Source: Eubacterium sp. 1001713B170207_170306_E7 (GTDB lineage Bacteria > Bacillota > Clostridia > Eubacteriales > Eubacteriaceae). From it: 64,000 nt of DNA. Shown here in pieces: positions 8,183 through 15,700 of the stretch. Where the stretch lies: NCBI RefSeq assembly GCF_015547515.1, contig NZ_JADMVE010000011.1, forward strand, positions 40,341-104,340. Reading direction: 5' to 3'. The translations under genes and the position numbers were made by a program. The notes beneath the pieces are model-generated. The model worked only from the letters and a program-made list of their open reading frames with translations, was not told the origin of the DNA and did no database searches. Position 1 is the stretch's first letter. The number at the start of each line of letters is the position of its first letter.

Positions 8183-9601
8183 TCAATTCCGAATGAAATT
8201 CTTTGATATAAAAGCCAGGCCGATCAGAAAACCGATATAGAGTGCGGTTTTCACAATGGCGGCGGCTCCGTCCCATGCTTCAAGCTTGATATCCCAGACA
8301 ATGGGATCGCCGGGGACACCGACTTTTGAAAGGTCAAAGGTCATGTGGAATTCGGGACGCCGGGGCTCAGCCTGCAGGAGGCCATAAAGCTTCACGATAT
8401 CGCCGGGCAGGGAGAAGGGAAACTTTTTGCTAAAGTCGGTCCCCATGTTCTGGAGTGGCGCAGCGTCGATGGTTTGGGTTGGAAAAAGGGCCCCTTTCAC
8501 AAAGGTTAAAAGCCCATCGAAGAAATCACCGATGCGTTTTACCCAGTCGGTGCCGTCATATTCGGGCGTGGTGGGTGTTGGTGTGGGGCTGGGTGTTGGA
8601 TCGGGAGTATCCGTGGGTTCCTGATCTGAGGTGACATCCTGGTAACCGTCAAGATCGGGCGGGTCATCCGTTACGGGGTTATAGTTGTCGGGCAGCTGCG
8701 GGAGCTCATCGTCGGTCGGATCAATGACGAGGTTTTCGGATTCGCCGTTGATGTAGGTGTTGTAGTTGTTAATCACGGATGGTGGAAGGCGGGTTGGGAG
8801 CTTAATTTTATTGACAGTTTTGGCGGTGATGTCCGGAACATGCGTATTTTGTCCCCAAAAAAGCTTCATCCAAAGTTTATAATTCGGAGATCCAATGGTA
8901 CGATCCGATTCAAAAGCTGTTTTAATATAACCGTCTTTGACCCAATAACCATAAAGATCATAAGAAGATGTACTAGAAGTGGAGCCATAAGGATAATAAA
9001 GGAAAGCAGGCGATATATTTACATCCTTATCCACAAAATCTGATACTTTTCCAACGGTGTATATTTCCTCGGTTGCCGTTTTAGAAAGAAGTTTTAATAC
9101 GGGGTTTTTAGGGCCATATCCATTACTACTAAGTTTCCAAGTAATATAACCTCCTTCTGTGTAACGCCAGATTATTTCTCCATCTCGAAGCGTTTCGGGG
9201 GGCTTGGATGGGTATAGTACATCAATCACCGCCTTGCTGATGGCGTAAATCGCTTTTCCGCTGTACTTGCTCCAGTCAATGTCTTTGCCGGACAGCAGGT
9301 CGTTGCTGAGGTTTTCGAGGATGCCGAGCTGTTTGTTGTATTCGGTGGGGTCGGGGAAGGCGGACTGTAGGTTGGCAGTGGCTTGTTCGTTTAATTCGTT
9401 TAGTTTTTCTGCTGGGACTACGGCGTCTCGAGCATAACCAGCTGCAATCATACCAGCAATAAGTGTTATGGCAATACCACCCAAAAGAACAGGATTCGCA
9501 TATACTTTCTTTGGTTGACAAAAGGGAGATATAGCTATATAAATACATAATAGCACAGCTATTAGTTTTAAATATATATTTTTATTTATCTTCATTTCCA
9601 T
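8183..9601 (-). CDS. pIII-like virion tip / receptor-binding protein
   Basis: 472 residues. A signal peptide at residues ~1-36 (membrane stretch LIAVLLCIYIAISPF, then a VYA|NP cleavage-like site) precedes a hydrophobic segment (LLGGIAITLIAGMIAAG). The middle is a large extracellular region, then a Pro/Thr/Asp-rich linker (around TPDPTPSPTPTPTTPEYDG), a C-terminal domain and a final membrane anchor (AAIVKTALYIGFLIGLAFI). Signal peptide, variable domain, flexible linker and C-terminal anchor is the M13 pIII layout. The central coding stretch at about 8830-9180 is clearly more AT-rich than the flanks, suggesting a swapped receptor-binding module. ATG 9601 has GAAAGGG 7 bases upstream. Confidence 0.75.
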   Translation of the reverse strand: MEMKINKNIYLKLIAVLLCIYIAISPFCQPKKVYANPVLLGGIAITLIAGMIAAGYARDAVVPAEKLNELNEQATANLQSAFPDPTEYNKQLGILENLSNDLLSGKDIDWSKYSGKAIYAISKAVIDVLYPSKPPETLRDGEIIWRYTEGGYITWKLSSNGYGPKNPVLKLLSKTATEEIYTVGKVSDFVDKDVNISPAFLYYPYGSTSSTSSYDLYGYWVKDGYIKTAFESDRTIGSPNYKLWMKLFWGQNTHVPDITAKTVNKIKLPTRLPPSVINNYNTYINGESENLVIDPTDDELPQLPDNYNPVTDDPPDLDGYQDVTSDQEPTDTPDPTPSPTPTPTTPEYDGTDWVKRIGDFFDGLLTFVKGALFPTQTIDAAPLQNMGTDFSKKFPFSLPGDIVKLYGLLQAEPRRPEFHMTFDLSKVGVPGDPIVWDIKLEAWDGAAAIVKTALYIGFLIGLAFISKNFIRN

Positions 9602-9602
9602 A

Positions 9603-9632
9603 TTGAAACCCTTTCAGTAAATAAGATATAAT
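9603..9632 (+). promoter_or_regulatory. Promoter of the rightward cargo gene in the phage
   Basis: TTGAAA (9603-9608) and TATAAT (9627-9632) with 18 bp between them, 25 bp before the start of the 69-residue membrane protein on the + strand. It lies back to back with the start of the leftward pIII-like gene. Confidence 0.65.
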
Positions 9633-9656
9633 AAAAGAACAAATAGGAGGTGTACC

Positions 9657-9866
9657 ATGAAACTAATAGCTTTATTGTTAATGTTTGCAGTTGTTGCGGT
9701 TTATTGGCTAACATATTTACAACAAAAAGGAAAAGTACACATAACTTTTCTAGAGAAAATAAATAGAGTCATTAGCCAAAAAAAGCTATATGAGTATAGT
9801 TTCTATGGATTCCTGTTATTAGTTTTCTTTACATTCGTAGCAATTTTTAATTCAATTCCTAAATAA
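9657..9866 (+). CDS. Small two-helix membrane protein, phage cargo (moron-like) gene
   Basis: 69 residues with two predicted membrane helices (LIALLLMFAVVAVYWLTYL at 3-21, and FYGFLLLVFFTFVAIF near 49-64) joined by a basic linker. It is the only phage-region gene on the + strand and has a near-perfect ribosome site (AGGAGGTG), its own promoter and a terminator. Its base composition is much more AT-rich than the coat genes beside it. An autonomous, opposite-strand gene inside a phage late operon is the hallmark of a moron, expressed in the lysogen. Superinfection exclusion is a reasonable guess, but no family is recognised. Confidence 0.7.
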   Translation: MKLIALLLMFAVVAVYWLTYLQQKGKVHITFLEKINRVISQKKLYEYSFYGFLLLVFFTFVAIFNSIPK

Positions 9867-9867
9867 A

Positions 9868-9914
9868 CAAAAACCTGTCTGCCAACCCAATGAGGAAGGC
9901 CGACAGGCTTTTTT
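9868..9914. terminator. Bidirectional terminator between cargo gene and coat genes
   Basis: CCTGTCTGCC (9874-9883) pairs with GGCCGACAGG (9898-9907) with one mismatch. A T run follows on the + strand (9909-9914) and an A run precedes it (9869-9873), which reads as a T run on the minus strand. It can end both the rightward cargo transcript and the leftward coat transcript, similar to the terminator after gene VIII of M13 that limits tip-protein expression. Confidence 0.75.
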
Positions 9915-9940
9915 AAAAGGGAAAAGATGTCAATTGTCTG

Positions 9941-10120
9941 TTATTTCACAGACTTGTTTAACAGGCGTTTTCCGACCGTAAAGGCCAGAATACCAATGGA
10001 AACCACAACACCGGCGGTCAGGACCGGAACCAACATACCCGCCATCTGTCCGGATGCACTCACAAACAGTCCTTGAATCAGATCAATGGTACTTGGCAGT
10101 TCCTCGATTGTTACAGGCAT
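9941..10120 (-). CDS. Major coat protein (pVIII-like), copy 1
   Basis: 59 residues. An acidic N-terminal part (MPVTIEELPSTIDLIQGLF) is followed by a membrane span (MLVPVLTAGVVVSIGILAF) and a basic end (TVGKRLLNKSVK). This acidic-hydrophobic-basic layout is that of mature filamentous-phage major coat proteins; the basic end contacts the DNA. No cleavable signal peptide is evident. The start has AAAGGAG 8 bases upstream. The last 19 residues are identical to those of copy 2 just upstream, so the two arose by duplication. A strong terminator follows. Confidence 0.82.
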   Translation of the reverse strand: MPVTIEELPSTIDLIQGLFVSASGQMAGMLVPVLTAGVVVSIGILAFTVGKRLLNKSVK

Positions 10121-10146
10121 AGTAAAACTCCTTTCTTGAAATCAGA

Positions 10147-10305
10147 CTACTTCACAGACTTGTTCAGCAGCCGTTTACCAACAGTGAATGCTAAAATACC
10201 AATCGATACAATGACACCCGCTGTAAAAATCGGAACCATCATGCCCGCGATATCTGAAGCAGCACCTGTGAAAATGGTCTGGATACTTGTAACCGCACCT
10301 TCCAT
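10147..10305 (-). CDS. Major coat protein (pVIII-like), copy 2
   Basis: 52 residues: N-terminal part MEGAVTSIQTIFTGAASDIA, membrane span MMVPIFTAGVIVSIGILAF and the same basic end TVGKRLLNKSVK as copy 1. The start follows AAAGGAG. It is translated just before copy 1 in the leftward operon. The two differ mainly at the surface-exposed N-terminus, which in the virion would face outward. Which copy forms the bulk of the filament cannot be told from sequence; a mixed capsid or one minor role are both possible. Confidence 0.8.
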   Translation of the reverse strand: MEGAVTSIQTIFTGAASDIAGMMVPIFTAGVIVSIGILAFTVGKRLLNKSVK

Positions 10306-10322
10306 AACAACACTCCTTTCAT

Positions 10323-10448
10323 TTACTTTATTGAAGTTTTAAACGCGACCCAGGCGGATCGCAGAGAAAAACTGAACAACCAAACGCCAATGCCAAAAGA
10401 AAACCCCAGCAGCGCATACTGGAAAAACAGTTGAAAATCTTCAAGCAT
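10323..10448 (-). CDS. 41-residue hydrophobic phage protein
   Basis: Short frame MLEDFQLFFQYALLGFSFGI... ending AFKTSIK, with one strong membrane segment (residues ~8-27) and a basic end. Its ATG overlaps the stop of the preceding 32-residue frame (TGATG), so it is translationally coupled. Position upstream of the major coat genes and size suggest a minor coat protein analogous to pVII/pIX of M13. No sequence family is recognised. Confidence 0.6.
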   Translation of the reverse strand: MLEDFQLFFQYALLGFSFGIGVWLFSFSLRSAWVAFKTSIK

Positions 10449-10546
10449 CAATGGATTCGACTCCATTCTACCGCCACGATTAAAGCAAGGATTAATCCGA
10501 AGAGCATCCCGGCCAAGGCGATTTCCTGAACTAAGAGGTTACCCAT
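10448..10546 (-). CDS. 32-residue hydrophobic phage protein, pVII/pIX-like
   Basis: Frame MGNLLVQEIALAGMLFGLIL... ending EWSRIH: one membrane helix with a short charged end, like the ~32-residue pVII and pIX proteins that cap the leading end of M13 virions. It starts 3 bp after the stop of the DNA-binding-like gene and overlaps the next start. The pairing with a second tiny hydrophobic frame strengthens the pVII/pIX analogy, which is by position and size only. Confidence 0.6.
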   Translation of the reverse strand: MGNLLVQEIALAGMLFGLILALIVAVEWSRIH

Positions 10547-10549
10547 GGC

Positions 10550-10822
10550 TTAAGCCTGCTTTGTTTCTTTGGGAATAATGTTAACGATCCGGCCTTTAAT
10601 GTCGGTGACGATGTCCACGTGTTTGTTGACAACGGAATCCAACTTAAAGGGCAGCTTCTTAACCAGGGAACGCTGGAGAAACTTTCCGTCAGCAATACAG
10701 CCCTGGAGGTTCTCGTTCAGCATATCCTCATAGACAAAGTAAATCTTGACCCCGTCGATATGGGCCTTTGTCTTTTCGTCCGTAAAATCAATGTCGTTAA
10801 TTCCTACAATCAAGTAATCCAT
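10550..10822 (-). CDS. Phage protein, possible single-stranded DNA-binding (pV-like)
   Basis: 90 residues, soluble, beginning MDYLIVGINDIDFTDEKTKA. The spacing of short beta-strand-like segments (KIYFVYED, VDIVTDIKGRIVNIIP) is compatible with a small OB-fold. In filamentous phages a protein of 80-110 residues encoded next to the coat genes is usually the pV single-stranded DNA-binding protein. That is inference from size, position and predicted strands; no motif confirms it. The ATG follows a good ribosome site (AAAAGGAGATTG). Confidence 0.55.
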   Translation of the reverse strand: MDYLIVGINDIDFTDEKTKAHIDGVKIYFVYEDMLNENLQGCIADGKFLQRSLVKKLPFKLDSVVNKHVDIVTDIKGRIVNIIPKETKQA

Positions 10823-10855
10823 AATTCAATCTCCTTTTTTATTTTTAATTAAAAA

Positions 10856-11059
10856 TCAATCCCACAGAAAGTCTTGCAGCAAATCTTTAATATCAGCAAA
10901 ATGGTCTAACGCTTCGTTGTCTTTTTCTTTTGAATGTTCAGGAGAGCCTTTTAGGCATAAGCCCTTTACATAGAGACAGGCACCATAATCAAGCACCAGG
11001 TCAAATAAGCGCTGGTAAAAAACTTCTTTCTGCTGTGCATTTCTAAAATTTCCATTCAT
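10856..11059 (-). CDS. First gene of the phage operon, unknown function
   Basis: 67 residues from ATG 11059 (an adjacent ATG at 11062 is also possible); TAGGAG lies 7 bases upstream of 11059, which favours it over the longer GTG-started frame. It is predicted helical and charged (FRNAQQKEVFYQRLFDLVLD... EALDHFADIKDLLQDFLWD) with three cysteines but no zinc-finger spacing. It is the promoter-proximal gene of the leftward operon, so a regulatory role is possible. No family recognised. Confidence 0.55.
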   Translation of the reverse strand: MNGNFRNAQQKEVFYQRLFDLVLDYGACLYVKGLCLKGSPEHSKEKDNEALDHFADIKDLLQDFLWD

Positions 11060-11118
11060 CATAAAACTCCTACATCCCCGCACTAGATGGTTCTTTAAAA
11101 TTTATTGTATAATTATGC

Positions 11119-11139
11119 GGTCAATTAATTTTACAATTC
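11119..11139. repeat. Right imperfect terminal inverted repeat of the prophage
   Basis: Partner of 4996-5016 (14 of 21 positions match in inverted orientation). It lies 3 bp inside the right 13-bp direct repeat. Tentative. Confidence 0.35.
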
Positions 11140-11142
11140 GGG

Positions 11143-11155
11143 AATGAAAAATAAA
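11143..11155. repeat. attR-like 13-bp direct repeat (right edge of prophage)
   Basis: Second exact copy of AATGAAAAATAAA. It ends 22 bp before the -35 box of the tRNA operon promoter and lies outside all phage genes. Confidence 0.6.
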
Positions 11156-11177
11156 CGAAAAAAAATTTAAAAAAGTG

Positions 11178-11206
11178 TTGACATTAAGTTTCACAGACTG
11201 TATAAT
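11178..11206 (+). promoter_or_regulatory. Promoter of the tRNA operon
   Basis: Consensus TTGACA (11178-11183), 17-bp spacer, TATAAT (11201-11206), 37 bp before tRNA-Leu. As strong as expected for stable RNA. The prophage inserted just upstream without disturbing it. Confidence 0.85.
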
Positions 11207-11243
11207 AACACTTGTCCTCAGAAATGAGACAGCCACACTGAGT

Positions 11244-11332
11244 GCCGGAGTGGCGGAACTGGCAGACGCACAGGACTTAAAATCCTGCGATCCTTTTCGA
11301 TCGTATCGGTTCGATTCCGATCTCCGGCACCA
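11244..11332 (+). tRNA. tRNA-Leu (TAA)
   Basis: 89 nt with acceptor GCCGGAG pairing to CTCCGGC, a long class II variable arm (CGATCCTTTTCGATCG) and encoded CCA. The anticodon loop CTTAAAA reads TAA. First of five tRNAs in the operon. Confidence 0.95.
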
Positions 11333-11367
11333 TCATTTGTAAGACGCGCTTGCGTCTATTATATTGT

Positions 11368-11444
<77 letters not shown>

Positions 11445-11457
11445 AATTTTAAATTAT

Positions 11458-11534
11458 GGCGGCGTAGCTCAGTTGGCTAGAGCATACGGTTCATACCCGT
11501 AGTGTCAGCGGTTCGACTCCGTTCGCCGCTACCA
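11458..11534 (+). tRNA. Elongator tRNA-Met (CAT)
   Basis: 77 nt, acceptor GGCGGCG with CGCCGCT, T-loop TTCGACT, anticodon loop TTCATAC with CAT, encoded CCA. The paired acceptor end distinguishes it from the initiator. A tRNA-Ile2 precursor also has CAT, but the acceptor and anticodon stems here look like elongator Met. Confidence 0.88.
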
Positions 11535-11566
11535 TTAATTTAATAGCAAAATGTCAGATTAATTCC

Positions 11567-11641
11567 GGCCCCTTGGTCAAGCGGTTAAGACACCGCCCTT
11601 TCACGGCGGTTACGGGGGTTCGAATCCCCCAGGGGTCACCA
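11567..11641 (+). tRNA. tRNA-Glu (TTC)
   Basis: 75 nt with acceptor GGCCCCT/AGGGGTC, anticodon stem CCGCC/GGCGG around the loop CTTTCAC (TTC), T-arm GGGGG-TTCGAAT-CCCCC and encoded CCA. Confidence 0.95.
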
Positions 11642-11678
11642 TTTTGTTTTAAAAAGTTAATAGTTTCATTTTGTACGT

Positions 11679-11754
11679 GGTCGCTTAGCTCAGCTGGGAG
11701 AGCACCTGCCTTACAAGCAGGGGGTCATAGGTTCGAGCCCTATAGCGACCACCA
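11679..11754 (+). tRNA. tRNA-Val (TAC)
   Basis: 76 nt with acceptor GGTCGCT/AGCGACC, anticodon stem CCTGC/GCAGG around the loop CTTACAA (TAC), encoded CCA. A T run directly after the gene may help end the transcript. Confidence 0.95.
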
Positions 11755-11802
11755 TTTTTTTATCCAGAATTAATTGAACTTTGAGATGAGCGTTATATTA
11801 TC

Positions 11803-13218
11803 ATGGAAGAAAAACTGTTACAATACATTTCTGATAACGGACTGATAATGGCCGGCGATCGCATTCTAATCGGAGTATCCGGTGGTGCTGATTCGCTGGC
11901 CTTGTTGCATTTTTTGAAAAAGCATCAGGCGATTTTGAAGATTCAAATTGCAGCCGCGCACCTAAACCATGCAATCAGAGGAAAAGCCGCGGATGAGGAT
12001 CTCGCTTTTGTAAAAAAATTTTGTTTTGAACGGTCTGTTTTACTCTATGACCGAACTGTGGATGTTATTCATCTGGCCAAAAAGAATAAAATTTCTCTTG
12101 AGGAAGCCGGAAGAGAAGCGAGATATGCTTTTTTTAAAGAACTTCAAAGCTCAAAAGCGTATAATAAACTGGCTTTGGGACATCATCTTAACGATCAGGC
12201 AGAAACAGTTTTAATGCGTTTGATTCGTGGCACAGGCATAAAAGGAGCGGCAGGGATGCTTTCTGAGACAAAAGGGGAGCGCAGTGTAATCCGCCCATTG
12301 CTGTGTGTGGATAAAGTGTCGATCATTTCTTATTGCAAAGAAAATGATCTGCACTATCGGACAGATGATACGAACTTTGAAACGGATGTTACAAGGAATA
12401 AGCTGAGATTGGAAATTATTCCAGCGCTCCAGTCGATTAATCCGAGAGTCGAAGATCATTTGGCTGAGTTTGCTTTGCTTGCATATGAACATGAGCAGCT
12501 TTTGCAAAATTCTATGGCAGAGTTGAGTCTAAAGATGATTACAAAAAAAAGTAATCGGGTATATCTTAATTTAGAAATGTGGCGGCAGCAGATTTCGCTT
12601 ATTCAAAAAGAATTGTTGCGTGAGATGATTTTGCAACTTAAGGGTAGTTTAAAAGAAATAGAGTACAATCATATCCTATGCGTTAAGCAGCTGCTTTTAT
12701 CTGAAAAGACGGTTTGGGATATGCACTTACCACATGGTATGCAGGCTGTCAGGCGTTATGATTTGTTTTGGATAGAAGAAAGAAAGACGCCTGTTAATGT
12801 TGAAATTGGCTGTTATGAATTATTACCAGATAAAGTATATTATTTTGCAAAAGAAGGTTTGTGGATTAAAACCTCCATGATTACCGATGAAGGAATAAAA
12901 AAATCAAAAGAATTAAAAAATCATAGTGAAAAATATTTTGATTATGGTAAAATAAGAAGAAAGCTTTATTTGAGGAATCGTCGGCCAGGTGATTTTTTCA
13001 AACCTGTTGGCATTGAAGGCAAAAAAAAGATCAAGGATTATTTTATTGATCGAAAAATTGAGCGTGAAAAACGCGATGCAATCCCCATGCTGGCAGTGGG
13101 GTCTGAAGTAGTCTGGATTTTAGGCTATGCCATTAATCGAGAGTATCAGCCAGGCCCGGAAACCCAAAGTGTTCTTAAAGTTCAATATCAAATAGTAGGA
13201 GAAAAATTTGGAGTTTGA
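11803..13218 (+). CDS. tilS: tRNA(Ile)-lysidine synthetase
   Basis: 471 residues. The N-terminal N-type ATP pyrophosphatase has the PP-loop GVSGGADSLALLHF (about residues 24-37) and the DDTNFETDVTRNKLRLEIIP motif typical of TilS; the C-terminal TilS domain carries RRPGDFFKPVGIEGKKKIKDYFID. The enzyme converts C34 of the tRNA-Ile CAU anticodon to lysidine so that it reads AUA. It is followed by hpt and ftsH in the order conserved across Firmicutes, and its stop overlaps the hpt start by 11 bases. Confidence 0.94.
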   Translation: MEEKLLQYISDNGLIMAGDRILIGVSGGADSLALLHFLKKHQAILKIQIAAAHLNHAIRGKAADEDLAFVKKFCFERSVLLYDRTVDVIHLAKKNKISLEEAGREARYAFFKELQSSKAYNKLALGHHLNDQAETVLMRLIRGTGIKGAAGMLSETKGERSVIRPLLCVDKVSIISYCKENDLHYRTDDTNFETDVTRNKLRLEIIPALQSINPRVEDHLAEFALLAYEHEQLLQNSMAELSLKMITKKSNRVYLNLEMWRQQISLIQKELLREMILQLKGSLKEIEYNHILCVKQLLLSEKTVWDMHLPHGMQAVRRYDLFWIEERKTPVNVEIGCYELLPDKVYYFAKEGLWIKTSMITDEGIKKSKELKNHSEKYFDYGKIRRKLYLRNRRPGDFFKPVGIEGKKKIKDYFIDRKIEREKRDAIPMLAVGSEVVWILGYAINREYQPGPETQSVLKVQYQIVGEKFGV

Positions 13219-13747
13219 TTTTGAAAAAATCTTGATAGGCAATCATGCAATAGCGAAAAGAGTTGCCGAACTTGGAAAAAAGATTTCATCGGATTATGCA
13301 GGAGATGCGCTTTTGGCAGTCTGCATTTTGAAGGGAAGTATTCTCTTTTTTGCTGATTTGATAAGGTGTTTAACTGTCCCTGTCAAAATTGATTTTATTA
13401 AGGCATCGAGCTATGGAAAGAGTACCAGCACTTTGGGAAAAGTAGCGGTTGCTGACCTTTTATCGGAAAAGATAAAAGGCCGGAGAATACTTTTGGTAGA
13501 GGATATTGTGGACAGCGGCCTTACCATAAAACGTATTTTAGATTTTTTCTTAAAGCAAGGCGCCTCAGATGTCAGAGTCTGTACCCTGTTGGATAAGCCG
13601 GATCGGCGGATAGCCCAGGTAGAGCCCGATTATTCAGGTTTTGTCATTCCGGATGAATTTGTTGTCGGATATGGAATGGACTTTGATGAGAAATATCGAA
13701 ATTTGCCGTACATTGCTGTTTTAAAAGAACAGGAGAATAATATTTGA
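13208..13747 (+). CDS. hpt: Hypoxanthine phosphoribosyltransferase
   Basis: 179 residues, standard length. The PRPP-binding motif ILLVEDIVDSGLTIK is clear, and the flexible-loop region ASSYGKSTSTLG and the C-terminal YGMDFDEKYRNLPYI fit the HPRT family. It salvages hypoxanthine and guanine with PRPP to IMP and GMP. The start is TTG at 13208 (AGGAG 6 bases upstream), inside the end of tilS, so translation is coupled. In Bacillus the TilS-HprT pair also regulates ftsH, the next gene. Confidence 0.94.
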   Translation: MEFDFEKILIGNHAIAKRVAELGKKISSDYAGDALLAVCILKGSILFFADLIRCLTVPVKIDFIKASSYGKSTSTLGKVAVADLLSEKIKGRRILLVEDIVDSGLTIKRILDFFLKQGASDVRVCTLLDKPDRRIAQVEPDYSGFVIPDEFVVGYGMDFDEKYRNLPYIAVLKEQENNI

Positions 13748-13796
13748 AATTAGAAACTATTCAATGACTTATTTTATATGAAAGGAGTGATAGAAT

Positions 13797-15680
13797 TTGA
13801 ATAAATATCTAAAAATGATAGGGTTTTATTTAGTGATTTTGTTGATTATTATTGTCGCTGTTACCTTTTTAAATCCAATGCAGTCTGATGTAAAAACTTT
13901 AACTTACAGTGAACTGCTGAGTAATTTGGATCAAAAACAGGTTTCTGAGATAGAGATCAACCAGTCTTCTGTAAAAGGGAAGCTTGCAAATGGTGACAGC
14001 TTTGAAGCCATTGTGCCTCAATACCTTATTGATGAACAAATCAGCGACTACATTACAGGAAACCCGGATCAGAACATTGAAAAGAACCCGAATATGAATG
14101 TCACGGTTGCAAAACCACAAGATTCCTGGTGGATATCATTGATCCCCTCAGCGGTTATTATTATCTTGATGGTTGTTTTCTTTATGATGTTTGCAAATCA
14201 GTCTGGCGGAGGCGGAGGAAAAGTAATGTCCTTTGGCAAAAGCAAGGCGAGAATGCATACCGATGCAGATAAGAAGGTTACCTTTGCCAATGTAGCGGGA
14301 GCAGATGAAGAAAAAGAAGAGCTTGAAGAAATTGTCGATTTCCTGAAGTCTCCGGAGCGCTATAATAAGCTTGGAGCGCGTATTCCTAAAGGGGTGCTTT
14401 TAGTGGGGCCTCCGGGAACAGGTAAAACCCTGCTCGCACGTGCTGTTGCAGGTGAAGCGGGCGTTCCGTTCTATATTATTTCAGGTTCAGATTTTGTTGA
14501 AATGTTTGTAGGGGTTGGTGCGTCACGCGTAAGAGATCTGTTTGAGACAGCCAAAAAAAGTGCGCCCTGTATTATCTTTATTGATGAAATTGATGCGGTT
14601 GGCCGTCATAGAGGTGCAGGCCTTGGTGGTGGTCACGATGAACGCGAACAGACCCTTAACCAGTTATTAGTAGAGATGGATGGTTTTGGCATTAATGAGG
14701 GAATTATCGTTATTGCCGCAACAAACCGCCCAGACATTCTCGACCCGGCATTATTGCGTCCAGGCCGTTTTGACCGCCAGGTATTGGTCGGTGTACCGGA
14801 CGTTAAAGGACGTGAAGAAATTCTTAAAGTCCACCAGAAGGACAAACCATTGGATTCCTCTGTCGATTTAGGTGTTATTGCCAAGGGAACCCCTGGTTTT
14901 ACGGGTGCGGATCTTGAGAACTTAATGAACGAAGCGGCATTACTGACCGCGCGTAAAAAGGCAAAAGTGATTACGATGGTGGAACTTGAAGAAGCCATTA
15001 AACGTGTTATTGCAGGTCCGGAAAAGAAAAGCAAGGTGGTTGTTGAGTCCGATCAGAAGATTACAGCTTACCATGAAGCCGGTCATGCAATTGTTATGGA
15101 ATATCTCCATAACGGCGAAGAAGTTCACGAAATTTCCATTATACCGCGCGGCATGGCGGCGGGATATACGATTTCGCTTCCAAGTGATGACAGCCAGCAT
15201 ATGAGCAAGGGAAAACTGATGGATAAAATTGCAGGACTACTCGGCGGCCGTGCGGCTGAAAAAGTTGCCCTCGATGATATCTGTACAGGTGCTTCCAACG
15301 ATATTGAACGCGCTACCAGCATTGCCAGAAAGATGGTCACAGAATGGGGTATGAGCGAGCATCTCGGTCCAATGACCTTTGGTCATGATGATGGCGGAGA
15401 GGTATTCTTAGGAAGAGATCTCGGCCGTTCACGTAATTATAGTGAAGAGGTTGCAGCGGTTATTGATAAGGAAATCCGAAATATTGTCGAGACAGCCTTT
15501 GAAAGAGCCTGCTTGATTCTGACCGAGAAAAAGGATAAGCTGGTTGAAATTTCAGAGCATCTTCTGGAGGTTAACACCATTACCGGCGAAGAATTTAGAG
15601 ATATGTACAGCCGCCTGCCTTTAGACGACGGCAGACCTTTGGATGAAGGTAATATCGGCGATCCGGTTCCGGAAGTTTAA
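13797..15680 (+). CDS. ftsH: ATP-dependent zinc metalloprotease FtsH
   Basis: 627 residues. Two N-terminal membrane helices (residues ~7-25 and ~118-137) flank a periplasm-side domain, followed by a Gly-rich linker, an AAA+ module (Walker A GPPGTGKT, Walker [12 protein letters not shown], second region of homology with [20 protein letters not shown]) and the zinc protease motif HEAGH. It degrades misfolded membrane proteins and regulators at the membrane. The start is TTG with a strong AAAGGAGTG ribosome site. A terminator follows. Confidence 0.97.
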   Translation: MNKYLKMIGFYLVILLIIIVAVTFLNPMQSDVKTLTYSELLSNLDQKQVSEIEINQSSVKGKLANGDSFEAIVPQYLIDEQISDYITGNPDQNIEKNPNMNVTVAKPQDSWWISLIPSAVIIILMVVFFMMFANQSGGGGGKVMSFGKSKARMHTDADKKVTFANVAGADEEKEELEEIVDFLKSPERYNKLGARIPKGVLLVGPPGTGKTLLARAVAGEAGVPFYIISGSDFVEMFVGVGASRVRDLFETAKKSAPCIIFIDEIDAVGRHRGAGLGGGHDEREQTLNQLLVEMDGFGINEGIIVIAATNRPDILDPALLRPGRFDRQVLVGVPDVKGREEILKVHQKDKPLDSSVDLGVIAKGTPGFTGADLENLMNEAALLTARKKAKVITMVELEEAIKRVIAGPEKKSKVVVESDQKITAYHEAGHAIVMEYLHNGEEVHEISIIPRGMAAGYTISLPSDDSQHMSKGKLMDKIAGLLGGRAAEKVALDDICTGASNDIERATSIARKMVTEWGMSEHLGPMTFGHDDGGEVFLGRDLGRSRNYSEEVAAVIDKEIRNIVETAFERACLILTEKKDKLVEISEHLLEVNTITGEEFRDMYSRLPLDDGRPLDEGNIGDPVPEV

Positions 15681-15700
15681 AAAAGTAAATAAACAAAAAA

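Larger units (their letters stand above)
4993..11142 (-). mobile_element. Inovirus (filamentous phage) prophage with IS30-type integrase
   Basis: About 6.15 kb, the size of an inovirus genome. The genes run leftward: small ORF, DNA-binding-like protein, two tiny membrane proteins, two major coat paralogues, pIII-like, pVI-like, Zot/pI ATPase, hairpin region, HUH replication initiator, IS30-type transposase. Direct hallmarks are the pVIII-like coat proteins (acidic N-terminus, membrane span, basic C-terminus), the Zot Walker A ATPase and the HUH Rep. No tyrosine or serine integrase is present. IS30-type transposases are known in Spiroplasma filamentous phages, and surveys of cryptic inoviruses report transposases replacing integrases, so the DDE enzyme probably mediates integration. 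All structural genes appear intact. Confidence 0.88.

Noticed and set aside
4996..11185. Match between AATGTCAA at 4997-5004 and the complement of TTGACATT at 11178-11185 as phage ends
   Set aside because: The right-hand copy is the -35 box of the tRNA promoter, so it belongs to the host. The 13-bp repeat and the inner 21-bp pair give better borders.
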